DNA from: Streptomyces sp. NL15-2K
Lineage (GTDB): Bacteria > Actinomycetota > Actinomycetes > Streptomycetales > Streptomycetaceae
Length of the DNA stretch: 64,000 bases
Assembly (NCBI RefSeq): GCF_030551255.1
Contig: NZ_CP130630.1
Span: 9,671,001-9,735,000 of the forward strand
Direction: 5' to 3'
Positions 42,088 to 51,055 of the stretch are shown one piece after another; position 1 is the stretch's first letter, and each line of letters begins with the position of its first letter. A program made the position numbers and the translations under genes. The notes beneath the pieces are model-generated. The model worked only from the letters and a program-made list of their open reading frames with translations. It did no database searches and was not told where the DNA came from.

Positions 42088-44919
42088 ATGAGCGGCGAAC
42101 AGGCGAGCACGGACCCGCTGGTACCGGACGGAGGGAGGGACGAGACGGTCGGTGCCACGTCCGGTTCCAGCACGTGTCCTGCGGTACCGGAACTCCCCGC
42201 CGGTGAGGTCTTCTCCGCGCTGGGCACCTCACGGCGCGGCCTGCCGAGGGCTCAGGCACGGGCCAGGCTGGAGAAGTACGGGTCCAACGAACTGCCGCGC
42301 GCGGGGCGCCGCGCCGTGTGGCGGCAGTTGGGGGCGCAGTTCACGGATCTCTTCGCGGTGGTGCTGATCGTCGCTTCGGGGATCACCTTCGTGGCATACG
42401 CGCTGGAGGAACCGCGTGACATCGGCACCTTCCAGCTTGCGGTGGCGATCCTGGGCGTCGTGGTCCTGAACGCCGCCATCGGCTTCGCCCAGGAGTACTC
42501 GGCCGAACGAACGGCTCAGGCCCTGGAGGCGATGGTGCCCCACACCTGCCGGGTGCTGCGCGGCGGTGAACGGCTGGAGCTGCCCGCCCGGGAGCTGGTG
42601 CCGGGCGACGTGGTGGTGCTGGAGGCCGGGGACGCGGTGTCGGCGGACTGCCGGGTGGTGGAGGCGCACGAGCTGGCCGTGAACAACGCGCCACTGACCG
42701 GGGAGAGCAACGCCGTGGGCCGCACGGCCGACCCGGTGGCCGCCGGACCTCCGTTGGAGGCCCGCAACTGCGTGTTCATGGGGACCGACGTAGTCGCCGG
42801 ATCCGGGAGGGCCGTGGCCTTCGCCACCGGCGCGGCGACCGAGTTCGGGCGGATCTACCGGCTGGCCGCGGCCGCCCCGCGGCAGAAGACCCCGCTGCAG
42901 CTACAGGTCGCTTCCATGGCACGGCGGGTGGCGGGGACCGCCCTGGCGATCGGCGCCCTGATGTTCGCCGTGCGACTGCCCACCGGCGAGTCCGCGGTGA
43001 CCCTGTTCGTGTTCGCACTGGGTGTGATGGTGGCGCTGGTACCGGAAGGGCTGCCCGCCACGCTGTCGGTGTCGCTGGCGATCGGCGTACGGCGGATGGC
43101 ACGCCGCCACGCCCTGATCAAACAACTACTGGCAGTGGAGGCGCTCGGGTCGACCACGGTCGTGTGCACCGACAAGACCGGGACGCTCACCCAGGCGGAG
43201 ATGACCGTCACACAAGTGTGGGCGGGAGGTGCGCCGCACCCGGTGAGCGGTGTGGGGTACGAGCCGAGCGGCGAGGTCGCCGACGCCTCGCCGGTGCGCG
43301 AGCTGCTGCGGGTGGCGGGCCTGTGCTGCAACGCCCGGCTTGTTCCACCTACGGGCCCTCGGGAGCACTGGCGGGTGCTCGGCGACACCACGGAGGGAGC
43401 CCTGCTCGTCGTCGCGGCCAAGGCCGGTCTGGATCTGGGCGCGGAGGAGGCGGCGGCGCCGCGGGTGACGGAGTTCCCCTTCGACTCGGACCGCAAGCTC
43501 ATGACCACGGTGCACAAGACCGGCGAGGACTACCAGGCGTGCGTCAAGGGAGCGCCCGGAGAGCTGCTGGCGCGGTGCACCGACGTGGAGTGGGACGGGC
43601 GGCGTGGGCTGCTGACCGGGGCGGACCGGGCGGCGGTCGTCGCGGCGGGTGACGCGCTGGCGTCCCAGGGGTTGCGGGTGCTGGCCGTCGCGCGGCGGGC
43701 GCTGGACGGGCCCCGCCCGGCGCAGGAGGAGGCCGAGTCGGCGCTGACGCTGCTGGGGCTGGTCGGCATGCTGGACCCGCCGCGTCCGGAGGTCACCGAC
43801 GCGGTCGCCGCCTGCCGCCGGGCCGGTATCCGGGTCGTCATGGTCACCGGCGACCACCCGCTGACAGGGGAGGCCGTGGCCCGCCGGGTGGGCATCGTAC
43901 GGCGGCCGGATCCGGTCGTGGTGACGGGCGCCCGGCTCGACGCGATGGACGACGAGGCGCTCGACTCGCTTCTCGCCGAGCCGTCCGAGCTGCTGCTGTG
44001 CCGGGTCAGCCCGGAGCACAAGATGCGCGTGGTCACCGCCTTCCAGCGGAGAGGCGAGGTGGTGGCGGTCACCGGGGACGGCGCGAACGACGCCCCGGCG
44101 CTCAAGCACGCGGACATCGGCGTGGCGATGGGCGCGTCGGGCACCGACGTCGCCCGGGAGGCGGCCTCGATGGTGTTGCTGGACGACTCGTTCGCGTCCA
44201 TCGCAGCGGCGGTGCGGCTCGGCCGGGCGGTCTACCAGAACATCCGCAAGTTCCTCGTCTACCTCTTCAGCCACAACATCGGGGAGCTGGTCCCGATCCT
44301 GGCGGCGACCTTCGCCGGATTCCCGCTGGTACCCATCAGCGCGGTGCAGATCCTGGCGATCGACCTGGGATCCGATGTGCTGCCCGCCCTGGCCCTGGGG
44401 GCGGAGCCGCCGGAGCCCGACGTGATGGAGCGCCCGCCGCGCTCCCGCCACGAGCGGCTGTTCTCAGCCGCAGTGGTGGGACGGACCCTGTTCCTCGGCG
44501 GGATCCAGGCGGCCTGCGTGAGCGCCGTCTTCTTCTGGCACGTCGGTTCCGCGGGCATCCCGTTCGACGACTTCACCGAGGACACCCTCGCCTACCAGGA
44601 GGCGATCACCATGGTCCAGGCCGGGATCGTGCTCAGCCAGTTCTTCAACGCGCTCACCGTGCGCAGCGACCGCCAGAGCATCCTGAAAGTGGGACTGCTG
44701 TCCAATCCGGCCCTGCTGGCGGCAGGCGGATTCGGTGTCGCCTTCATGGTCGGGATCAGCTATCTGCCGCCCCTGCAGGCCGTCTTCAACACCGCCCCGC
44801 TCGACGCCGCCGACTGGGCGGTCCTGGCCGGGCTCGGCACCCTGCCCCTGCTCGCGGACGAAGCCCGCAAGGCGTGGCTGCGCCGACGCGCCGCCCGCCC
44901 GAAGGGAGGCCCACGGTGA
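42088..44919 (+). CDS. P2-type cation-transporting ATPase (Ca2+ or Na+/K+-like)
   Basis: 943-residue membrane pump. N-terminal cation-ATPase domain (GLPRAQARARLEKYGSNELP), actuator loop PLTGES, helix 4 VALVPEGLPATLSVSLA (the PEGL motif of P2 ATPases rather than the CPx of heavy-metal pumps), phosphorylation site DKTGTLT with Asp362, hinge TGDGANDAPALKHADIGVAM, and a long C-terminal helix bundle. ATG 42088 (or GTG 42085). Its end overlaps the first TrkA-type gene (GTGA), suggesting the pump and two nucleotide-sensing subunits work together. Ion specificity cannot be fixed from sequence alone. Confidence 0.92.
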   Translation: MSGEQASTDPLVPDGGRDETVGATSGSSTCPAVPELPAGEVFSALGTSRRGLPRAQARARLEKYGSNELPRAGRRAVWRQLGAQFTDLFAVVLIVASGITFVAYALEEPRDIGTFQLAVAILGVVVLNAAIGFAQEYSAERTAQALEAMVPHTCRVLRGGERLELPARELVPGDVVVLEAGDAVSADCRVVEAHELAVNNAPLTGESNAVGRTADPVAAGPPLEARNCVFMGTDVVAGSGRAVAFATGAATEFGRIYRLAAAAPRQKTPLQLQVASMARRVAGTALAIGALMFAVRLPTGESAVTLFVFALGVMVALVPEGLPATLSVSLAIGVRRMARRHALIKQLLAVEALGSTTVVCTDKTGTLTQAEMTVTQVWAGGAPHPVSGVGYEPSGEVADASPVRELLRVAGLCCNARLVPPTGPREHWRVLGDTTEGALLVVAAKAGLDLGAEEAAAPRVTEFPFDSDRKLMTTVHKTGEDYQACVKGAPGELLARCTDVEWDGRRGLLTGADRAAVVAAGDALASQGLRVLAVARRALDGPRPAQEEAESALTLLGLVGMLDPPRPEVTDAVAACRRAGIRVVMVTGDHPLTGEAVARRVGIVRRPDPVVVTGARLDAMDDEALDSLLAEPSELLLCRVSPEHKMRVVTAFQRRGEVVAVTGDGANDAPALKHADIGVAMGASGTDVAREAASMVLLDDSFASIAAAVRLGRAVYQNIRKFLVYLFSHNIGELVPILAATFAGFPLVPISAVQILAIDLGSDVLPALALGAEPPEPDVMERPPRSRHERLFSAAVVGRTLFLGGIQAACVSAVFFWHVGSAGIPFDDFTEDTLAYQEAITMVQAGIVLSQFFNALTVRSDRQSILKVGLLSNPALLAAGGFGVAFMVGISYLPPLQAVFNTAPLDAADWAVLAGLGTLPLLADEARKAWLRRRAARPKGGPR

Positions 44920-45575
44920 AGGTGATCGTCGTCGGCTGCGGACGGGTGGGCTCCACCCTCGCTGGTCTACTCGCTGCGGAAGGGCACGACGTGCGGGTCG
45001 TCGACCGGCGTCCCAAAGCGGCCCGGCGGCTGCCCGACAGCCCTCGTATCCGCTTCCACGAGGGCAACGGCTACAGCCGCGCGGTGCTCCAGACCGCCGG
45101 GATCGAGCACGCGGACGCGTTCGTGGCCGTCACGTCGGGCGACAACAGCAACATCGTCAGCGCACGGACGGCGAAGGAGACCTACCGGGTGCCGATCGTC
45201 CTCGCCCGCATCTACGATCCCCGGCGTGCCGACATCTACCGCGAACTCGGCATCCCCACCATCGCCAGCGTCCGCTGGACCGTGCACCAGATCCACCTGC
45301 TGCTGCTGCACCGCCACCTGAGCCCCGAACTCAGCTTCGGCAACGGAGAGACCCTGCTCATCCGCTCCGATCTGCCCGACTACCTCGTCGGTCGGCGGCT
45401 GACCGAGTTCGACGTCGACGGCGAGATCCGCGTCGTCGAGGTCACGCGCGCGGGCCGTTCCCTCATCCCCGCGCACAGCACGCAGGCGCAGGCAGGCGAC
45501 CTGGTCACCTTCGCCGTCGCCGCCACCGCGCTCGGCAGGCTGCGCGGCTTTCTCGACAAGGAGCTGGGAACGTGA
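44916..45575 (+). CDS. TrkA-type RCK (TrkA-N plus TrkA-C) protein
   Basis: 219-residue cytosolic regulator of potassium transport. Rossmann motif IVVGCGRVGSTLAG and acidic VRVVDRRPK bind NAD(H)/ATP or a cyclic nucleotide; the TrkA-C unit lies at about 140-215. GTG at 44916 overlaps the ATPase stop. No TrkH/KtrB-type membrane channel occurs in the window. Confidence 0.9.
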   Translation: MKVIVVGCGRVGSTLAGLLAAEGHDVRVVDRRPKAARRLPDSPRIRFHEGNGYSRAVLQTAGIEHADAFVAVTSGDNSNIVSARTAKETYRVPIVLARIYDPRRADIYRELGIPTIASVRWTVHQIHLLLLHRHLSPELSFGNGETLLIRSDLPDYLVGRRLTEFDVDGEIRVVEVTRAGRSLIPAHSTQAQAGDLVTFAVAATALGRLRGFLDKELGT

Positions 45576-46231
45576 ACGTGCTCATCGCCGGCGCGGGACG
45601 CCTCGGCACCCAGATCGCCCAGGTGCTCTCCGCGGCCCGCAACAAGGTCACGCTGATCGACAGCGACGACGACCGCGTGGCCGAACTTCAGGGCCGCATC
45701 CCGGGCGTGCTGCTGGTCGCCGGCGACGCGTGCGAACCGGCCCTCCTGGAACACGCCGGTGCGCTGACCGCCGACTTGGTCATCGCCACGACCGGTGACG
45801 ACGAGGACAACCTCGTCATCAGCCTGCTCGCCAAACGGCAGTTCTCGGTGCCCCGCGTGGCCGCCCGCGTCAACGACGCCGAAAACGCCTGGCTGTTCGA
45901 CGCGCGCTGGGGCGTCGACGTCGCCGTACCCGCCGCCACCCCGCTGATCTCCCTCATCGAAGAGGCCACCGGGGCCACCGACACGGTCGCCCTGCTGCGG
46001 CTCAGCAAGGCCGGCGTCGACGTCATCGAAACGGCCATCACGCCCCAGTCCAGAGCGGTGGGCCAGGCTCTGGGCGAGGTCAGACTGCCCGAAGGGACGG
46101 TTGTCGCAACGATCGTCCGTGACGGACAGCCCACCGTGCCGGATCCGGCGATCCGCCTGCGGGCCGGGGACGAGCTCCTGCTCGTTTCCCATTCCGCGAC
46201 CGAACAGGAGATCCACGCGGCGTTCCAGTGA
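45572..46231 (+). CDS. TrkA-type RCK protein, second copy
   Basis: 219 residues, same architecture as the gene before but only distantly similar: NVLIAGAGRLGTQIAQVLSA, VTLIDSDDDRVAEL, TTGDDEDNLVISLLAKRQF, and a TrkA-C domain with IRLRAGDELLLVSHS. GTG at 45572 overlaps the first TrkA stop (GTGA). Equal length and tandem layout suggest a heteromeric RCK ring, as in CeuA/CglK-like or KtrA-type gating rings; inference. Convergent with the next gene. Confidence 0.9.
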   Translation: MNVLIAGAGRLGTQIAQVLSAARNKVTLIDSDDDRVAELQGRIPGVLLVAGDACEPALLEHAGALTADLVIATTGDDEDNLVISLLAKRQFSVPRVAARVNDAENAWLFDARWGVDVAVPAATPLISLIEEATGATDTVALLRLSKAGVDVIETAITPQSRAVGQALGEVRLPEGTVVATIVRDGQPTVPDPAIRLRAGDELLLVSHSATEQEIHAAFQ

Positions 46232-46306
46232 ACCGCCCCGATGCCGGGCACGCCAGGCTGCCCGCCACTGTGGCGAGGCCGGGTGCCGGACCGCGCGACA
46301 GGCGTC

Positions 46307-47197
46307 TCAGTGGCGCTCTCCCGCTCCCCGCACCACCGCGACCGGACAGTGCGCGTGATACAGCAGGGCCTGGCTGACCGAGCCCAGAAGCAACCCGGCG
46401 AAACCACCGCGCCCCCGCGCACCGACCACCACCAGCTGAGCGGAGCGGCTCGCCTCGATCAACGCCTCCCGCGTCCCGCCGTGCACCACTCTGTGTTCCA
46501 CCACAACACCCGGGTAGCGCTCCTGACGGCCGGCGAGCGCCTCGGCCAGCAACCGCTCCTCCTCCTCGGCCAGTGCTCCCGGCGGGTTCGCGTACGGCAT
46601 CGACGGATCCTGCGGGGCGGGCATCGGCGCGTTCCAGGTGGTCCAGGTGTGCAGCGCCACCAACGGCGCATTCCGCAGGGCGGCCTCGGCGAAGGCAAAA
46701 TCGACGGCCTTCTGTCCTGCGGCCGAGCCGTCGACGCCCAGCACGATCGGACCGTCGGCGTGCGGCTGCTCGCCGACGACCAGCACCGGACACCGGCCGT
46801 GCGCCGCCAGATGCACCGCCGTCGACCCCACCAGCAGCCCGACGAACCCGCCCATGCCCCGGGATCCGACCACCACCAGCTCCGCGGCACGCGACTGCGC
46901 CTCCAGAATGGTCAACGGCTCACCGGTCAACACGACATGACCGACCTCGACCTCCGGCGCCACCGCCCGCGCCCGCTCCACCGCCTCGGCCACCAGGCGA
47001 TCGACCATGTTCTGCAACCCGCCCTCCGGCGGTCCCAGCGGCGACGGTCCCAACGGCACATGCATCGCAGGCCAGACGAACGCATGCACCACCCGCAGCC
47101 CCGCCCCGCGCAACAGCGCCTCCCGCGCGGCGACCTCCACCGCGGCAAGACTCGACGCCGAACCGTCCACGCCCACGACCACGAGACCAGTCACCAT
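46307..47197 (-). CDS. Universal stress protein, tandem UspA domains
   Basis: 296 residues, both halves with intact nucleotide motifs (VGSRGMGGFVGLLVGSTAV; VGARGRGGFAGLLLGSVSQ), unlike the three other copies here. ATG at 47197. The insertion between halves includes a Pro-rich loop (PAPQDPSMPYANPPG). The remnant at 40.8 kb is closest to this copy. No perfect box upstream. Confidence 0.92.
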   Translation of the reverse strand: MVTGLVVVGVDGSASSLAAVEVAAREALLRGAGLRVVHAFVWPAMHVPLGPSPLGPPEGGLQNMVDRLVAEAVERARAVAPEVEVGHVVLTGEPLTILEAQSRAAELVVVGSRGMGGFVGLLVGSTAVHLAAHGRCPVLVVGEQPHADGPIVLGVDGSAAGQKAVDFAFAEAALRNAPLVALHTWTTWNAPMPAPQDPSMPYANPPGALAEEEERLLAEALAGRQERYPGVVVEHRVVHGGTREALIEASRSAQLVVVGARGRGGFAGLLLGSVSQALLYHAHCPVAVVRGAGERH

Positions 47198-47261
47198 GCC
47201 TCCCTCGCACCGACGCCGTCACCTCTCACCTTCAGGTTCACCCCCGCCACGCTCCGCCGCC

Positions 47262-48332
47262 TCAGGAACGAGTGGCCACCGCGGGGCACCGTGTGGGGAA
47301 GGCCCGGGCGGCGCCGCGCACGCGCAGGCCGACCTCACTGCCGGGGACGTGGGGGACCGAGGCTGGGTTGAAGATCCGGGCGGAAACCGGTGTTCCGTCC
47401 GCCAGCCGCAGCGCGAGCAGGGCGTCGTGGCCCTGGAAGTCACGGCGTACGACGGTCGCGGTGATCACTGCCGCAGTACCGGCCGGGACGACCTCGATCT
47501 GCTCGGGGCGCAGCAATACCCGTCCGGGAGCGGACGGCGGACGGCCGTCCGAAGTGACGACCGGCAGGGGGCCGAGCGGTGTACGGGCCCCGTCGCCGGT
47601 CATCTCGGCGGGCAACCAGACGGCTTCGCCGACGAAGCCGGCCACCCAGGGGTCGGCGGGCGCACTGTAGACCAGGTCCGGAGGGCCGCTCTGCACGATC
47701 CGGCCGTCGTGCATGACGGCGACCTCGTCGGCGATCGACAGGGCCTCGGCCTGGTCGTGCGTGACGAGGACGGCCGTCGCGCCGTCGGCGCGCAGGGCGC
47801 CGCGTACGTCCTGGCGCACCTCGGCGCGCAGGGCGGCGTCCAGGGCGCTGAACGGCTCGTCCAGCAGGACGACAGGTGGGTGTGGGGCGAGGGCCCGGGC
47901 GACGGCGACGCGTTGCTGCTGGCCGCCGGAGAGGTGGTGCGGCATCCGGCGCTCGAATCCGGCGAGGCCCACCAGCGCCAGCACGGTCTCGACCCGTCCG
48001 GTCCGTCGGCTGTGCCGGTCGAGCCCGTAGGCGACATTGCCGCGCACCGTCAGGTGAGGGAAGAGCGCGCCCTCTTGCGGGACCACCGCGATACGCCGCC
48101 GCTCCGGCGGCACGGTGCGGCCGGGGGCGGCGATCCGGTGGCCGTCGAGCCGGATCTCCCCGGCGTCCACGGCTTCGAATCCGGCGACGCAGCGCAGCAG
48201 CGTGGTCTTGCCGCTGCCGGAGGGGCCGAGGACCGCGGTCAGCGTCCCGGAGCGGACCGTGAGGTCCACGCCCCGCAGCGCCCGCACGTCGCCGAAGGAC
48301 TTGTGCACCGCGGTGACGCGCAGCTCCGCCAT
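47262..48332 (-). CDS. fbpC: Fe(III) ABC transporter ATP-binding protein
   Basis: 356 residues. ATPase domain (1-235): Walker A GPSGSGKTTLLRC, signature LSGGQQQRVAVARAL, Walker B VVLLDEPFSALD, switch His VLVTHDQAEAL; then a TOBE domain (LLRPEQIEV). Starts one base after the permease stop; last gene of an fbpABC operon for periplasmic-protein-dependent ferric iron (or related oxyanion) uptake. Confidence 0.93.
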   Translation of the reverse strand: MAELRVTAVHKSFGDVRALRGVDLTVRSGTLTAVLGPSGSGKTTLLRCVAGFEAVDAGEIRLDGHRIAAPGRTVPPERRRIAVVPQEGALFPHLTVRGNVAYGLDRHSRRTGRVETVLALVGLAGFERRMPHHLSGGQQQRVAVARALAPHPPVVLLDEPFSALDAALRAEVRQDVRGALRADGATAVLVTHDQAEALSIADEVAVMHDGRIVQSGPPDLVYSAPADPWVAGFVGEAVWLPAEMTGDGARTPLGPLPVVTSDGRPPSAPGRVLLRPEQIEVVPAGTAAVITATVVRRDFQGHDALLALRLADGTPVSARIFNPASVPHVPGSEVGLRVRGAARAFPTRCPAVATRS

Positions 48333-48333
48333 G

Positions 48334-49908
48334 TCAGCTTCCTCCTCCCTGAACCGCCTGGGTGAGGACGCCGGTACGGGCCGACAGCCACCAGGTCGGT
48401 ACCGCGGCCAGCAGCACCAGCAGCGCGGCGTAGGGCGCGGCGGCCGCGTAGGCGGATACCGATGTCCGGCTCCACAGCTCGGTGGCGAGGGTGTCCATCC
48501 CGGTCGGCCGCAGCAGCAGGGTGGCGGGCAGCTCTTTCATGCAGGTGAGGAAGACCAGGACCGCGCCGGCGCCGATTCCGGGCGCGGCCAGTGGCACGGT
48601 GACCGTGCGCAGTACGTGCGATCTGCGGCGGCCGAGCGAGCGGGCCACCTCCTCCAGCGCCGGCGGGGCCTGCAGCGCGGCGCTGCCGACCGCTGCGACG
48701 GCCAGCGGGAGGAAGAGCGCCGCGTAGGCCAGGGCGAGCAGCCAGACGCTCTGGTAGAGCGGGTAGGCCACGTTGATCCCGAAGAACACCAGCGAGAGGC
48801 CGATGACCAGGCCGGGCAGCGCGTGCGAGAGGTAGGCCAGGCGGTCCAGGACGGCGGCGACGGTGCCGGGTGCGCGGGCGCCCAGCAGTCCCAGAGGCAG
48901 GGCGAGCAGCAGGGTCAGGCCCGCACCGGCGGCGGAGACGGTGAGCGAGTTACCCGCCGCCGTCGCCAGTCCGGTCAGTGAACCGGGCCGGGAGACACCC
49001 TCGCCGAACCATCGCGCGAGGCTCGCCGCAGGGACGCCGAGCGCCAGCCCCGCCATGCCGACCAGGCCGGGTACGACAAGCCACCGCAGGCGGCCCAGGC
49101 GCAGCCGCGCTGGTGGGCGGCCCGCGCCGCCGAGGCGGGCGTAGCGGGCGGCACACCGTCGGGTCAGCTGCTCGCCCGAGACGATGAGCACGGTCAGTGC
49201 GACCAGCACGGTGGCCAGCACCAGCGCAACGGTGCGGTCGAAACCGAGGCTGATGGAGGTGAAGACGGCCCTGGTGAAGACATCCGCCCGCAGGACAGAG
49301 ACCGCACCGAAGTCGGAGAGCACATACAGCGCCACCAGCAGCGCCCCCGCCGCCACCGCGGGCCGGATCTGGCGCAGTGTCACCGTGATGAAGGTGCGCC
49401 ACGGCCCGCTCCCCAGGGACCGGGCCACCTCCTCCTGTGCCGGGTCGGCGCTCGTCAGCGCAGCGGCGACCGGGAGGAAGACGTACGGATACGACACCAG
49501 CGTCAGGACCAGCGCGGCCGCCCAGAACCCCTCGAACCCCTCCACCGTGGAGACCCAGGCGAAGGCCGCCACATAGCTGGGCACCGCCAACGGCAGCGTG
49601 GCGAGCACCCCGAACAGCCGCCGCGCCGGCAGGTCGGTGCGCGTGACGAGGAACGCCGAGGCCACGCCGAGCGCCGTACACGCCGTGGTCACGACCCCGG
49701 CCAGCGCCAAACTCCGCGCCGCGAGTTCCCCGGTCCGCGCCCTGAACAACTCCTCGCTGATGCGGGCCCAGCCCGCGTCACCGACCCGCACCCCCAGATA
49801 CGTCAGCGGGATCAGCGCCACCGCGACTGAGGCCACCGCGGCAACCGCCAGCGCCGGGCGTGGCATCAGTCGCCGTACCCGGCGGCGCACGACGGCCACC
49901 GATGCCAT
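48334..49908 (-). CDS. fbpB: Fe(III) ABC transporter permease, fused two-domain type
   Basis: 524 residues, about 12 helices, two permease halves each with an EAA loop (EEVARSLGSGPWRTFITVTL; EEVARSLGRRRSHVLRTVTV). This duplicated form is typical of FbpB/SfuB. ATG at 49908 lies two bases after the fbpA stop. Shares regulation with fbpA. Confidence 0.93.
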   Translation of the reverse strand: MASVAVVRRRVRRLMPRPALAVAAVASVAVALIPLTYLGVRVGDAGWARISEELFRARTGELAARSLALAGVVTTACTALGVASAFLVTRTDLPARRLFGVLATLPLAVPSYVAAFAWVSTVEGFEGFWAAALVLTLVSYPYVFLPVAAALTSADPAQEEVARSLGSGPWRTFITVTLRQIRPAVAAGALLVALYVLSDFGAVSVLRADVFTRAVFTSISLGFDRTVALVLATVLVALTVLIVSGEQLTRRCAARYARLGGAGRPPARLRLGRLRWLVVPGLVGMAGLALGVPAASLARWFGEGVSRPGSLTGLATAAGNSLTVSAAGAGLTLLLALPLGLLGARAPGTVAAVLDRLAYLSHALPGLVIGLSLVFFGINVAYPLYQSVWLLALAYAALFLPLAVAAVGSAALQAPPALEEVARSLGRRRSHVLRTVTVPLAAPGIGAGAVLVFLTCMKELPATLLLRPTGMDTLATELWSRTSVSAYAAAAPYAALLVLLAAVPTWWLSARTGVLTQAVQGGGS

Positions 49909-49910
49909 GG

Positions 49911-50975
49911 TCAGGCCAGCCCCGATTCCCTGATCATCTCGACCGTCGTCTGGAGGTCGTCGAGGTCGTTGAGGTCGATGTCCGGGGTGTTCAGCGAGGA
50001 CAGCTGCGGCAGGCCCCGCGCACTGGACACACCAGCCACCAGCGGATACTCGTACGTCTCCTGGGCGAAGTAGGTCTGTGCCTGCCTGCCGAGCAGGTAG
50101 TCGACGAGGTCCCGGGCGTCGGGATCGTCGCCTGCCCCTTCCATGACGCCGACGCCGGAGACGTTGACCAGGGCGCCGATGTCCCCGTCCGGGAAGAAGT
50201 AATTCTTCGCCTTGAGCGCGTCGACGGAGGTGCCCTTCTCCTTGGCCAGCTCATACACGTAGTAGTGGTTGACCAGCCCCGTGGCGAGCCTGCCTCTGTC
50301 GACGTCGGCGACGATGGGAGCGTTGCCCTCTCTGATCTGCGCGTCGTTGGCCTTCAGACCGTCCAGGAAGTCCTGGGTCCGCTCGTCGCCGTGCTCGGCC
50401 CGCATCGCGGTGATGAACGCCTGGAACGAGCCGTTGGTCGGCGCGATGCCCACCTTTCCCTTCCACTCCGGCTCGGTCAGCTCGAACACCGACTCCGGCA
50501 GGTCGTCCTCGGCCACCTGGTCGACGTTGTAGACCATGGTGCGCGAACGGCCGGTCACCCCCACCCACTGTCCGTCCTCGTCCCGGTAGGCGGCCGGTAC
50601 CTTGTCCAGCACCTCGTCCGGCAGCGCGGCGAACAGATCCTCCCCGGCCAGCGCGCCCAAAGCCCCGGCATCCTGCGCGAGGAAGACGTCCGCAGGCGTT
50701 CGGCTGCCCTCTTCCTGCAACTGCGCGGCCATGGCGGCCGTATCGCCGTAGCGCACCTCGACGGTGATGCCGCTGACCTTCTCGAAACCGTCCAGCACCG
50801 GCCTGACCAAGGGCCTGCTCCGGCCGCTGTACACCGTGATCACTTTGTCGGAAGCCTGGCCGACCGGCTGCGCTCCCTGACTCTCTCCGCCGCAGGCCGC
50901 AAGGCTCAGCGTCAGCAGACTGCCGATGGCGACCGAGGCGGCGACTCTCGGGCTGGTACGCGTGTGGTCACTCAC
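49911..50975 (-). CDS. fbpA: Fe(III)-binding lipoprotein of an ABC transporter
   Basis: 354 residues, lipoprotein signal ending TLSLAACGG, then an extracellular binding protein: DKVITVYSGRSRPLVRPVLD and a C-terminal YPLVAGVSSARGLP. Tyr residues in NHYYVYELAKEKG could ligate iron as in FbpA. GTG at 50975 follows GGGAG. An iron-box dyad lies about 30 bp upstream, between it and the end of the V-ATPase operon. Confidence 0.92.
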   Translation of the reverse strand: MSDHTRTSPRVAASVAIGSLLTLSLAACGGESQGAQPVGQASDKVITVYSGRSRPLVRPVLDGFEKVSGITVEVRYGDTAAMAAQLQEEGSRTPADVFLAQDAGALGALAGEDLFAALPDEVLDKVPAAYRDEDGQWVGVTGRSRTMVYNVDQVAEDDLPESVFELTEPEWKGKVGIAPTNGSFQAFITAMRAEHGDERTQDFLDGLKANDAQIREGNAPIVADVDRGRLATGLVNHYYVYELAKEKGTSVDALKAKNYFFPDGDIGALVNVSGVGVMEGAGDDPDARDLVDYLLGRQAQTYFAQETYEYPLVAGVSSARGLPQLSSLNTPDIDLNDLDDLQTTVEMIRESGLA

Positions 50976-51003
50976 CGGTCGTCTCCCTGAAGCCCGACCT
51001 AAC

Positions 51004-51022
51004 TTAGGACAGGCTAACTTTA
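51004..51022 (-). promoter_or_regulatory. Iron box (DtxR/DmdR-type operator) before fbpA
   Basis: TTAGGACAGGCTAACTTTA resembles the actinomycete iron-box TTAGGTTAGGCTAACCTAA (15 of 19 positions). Adjacent sequence CCTAAC (51000s) gives a further half-site. It fits iron repression of fbpABC. Confidence 0.75.
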
Positions 51023-51055
51023 CTCTATTTCGGCTTTTATGCGGACATCTCGTGG

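Noticed and set aside
43100..43200. Heavy-metal (P1B) ATPase assignment for the 42.1 kb pump
   Set aside because: Helix 4 has PEGLP rather than CPC/CPH, and there is no N-terminal metal-binding domain.
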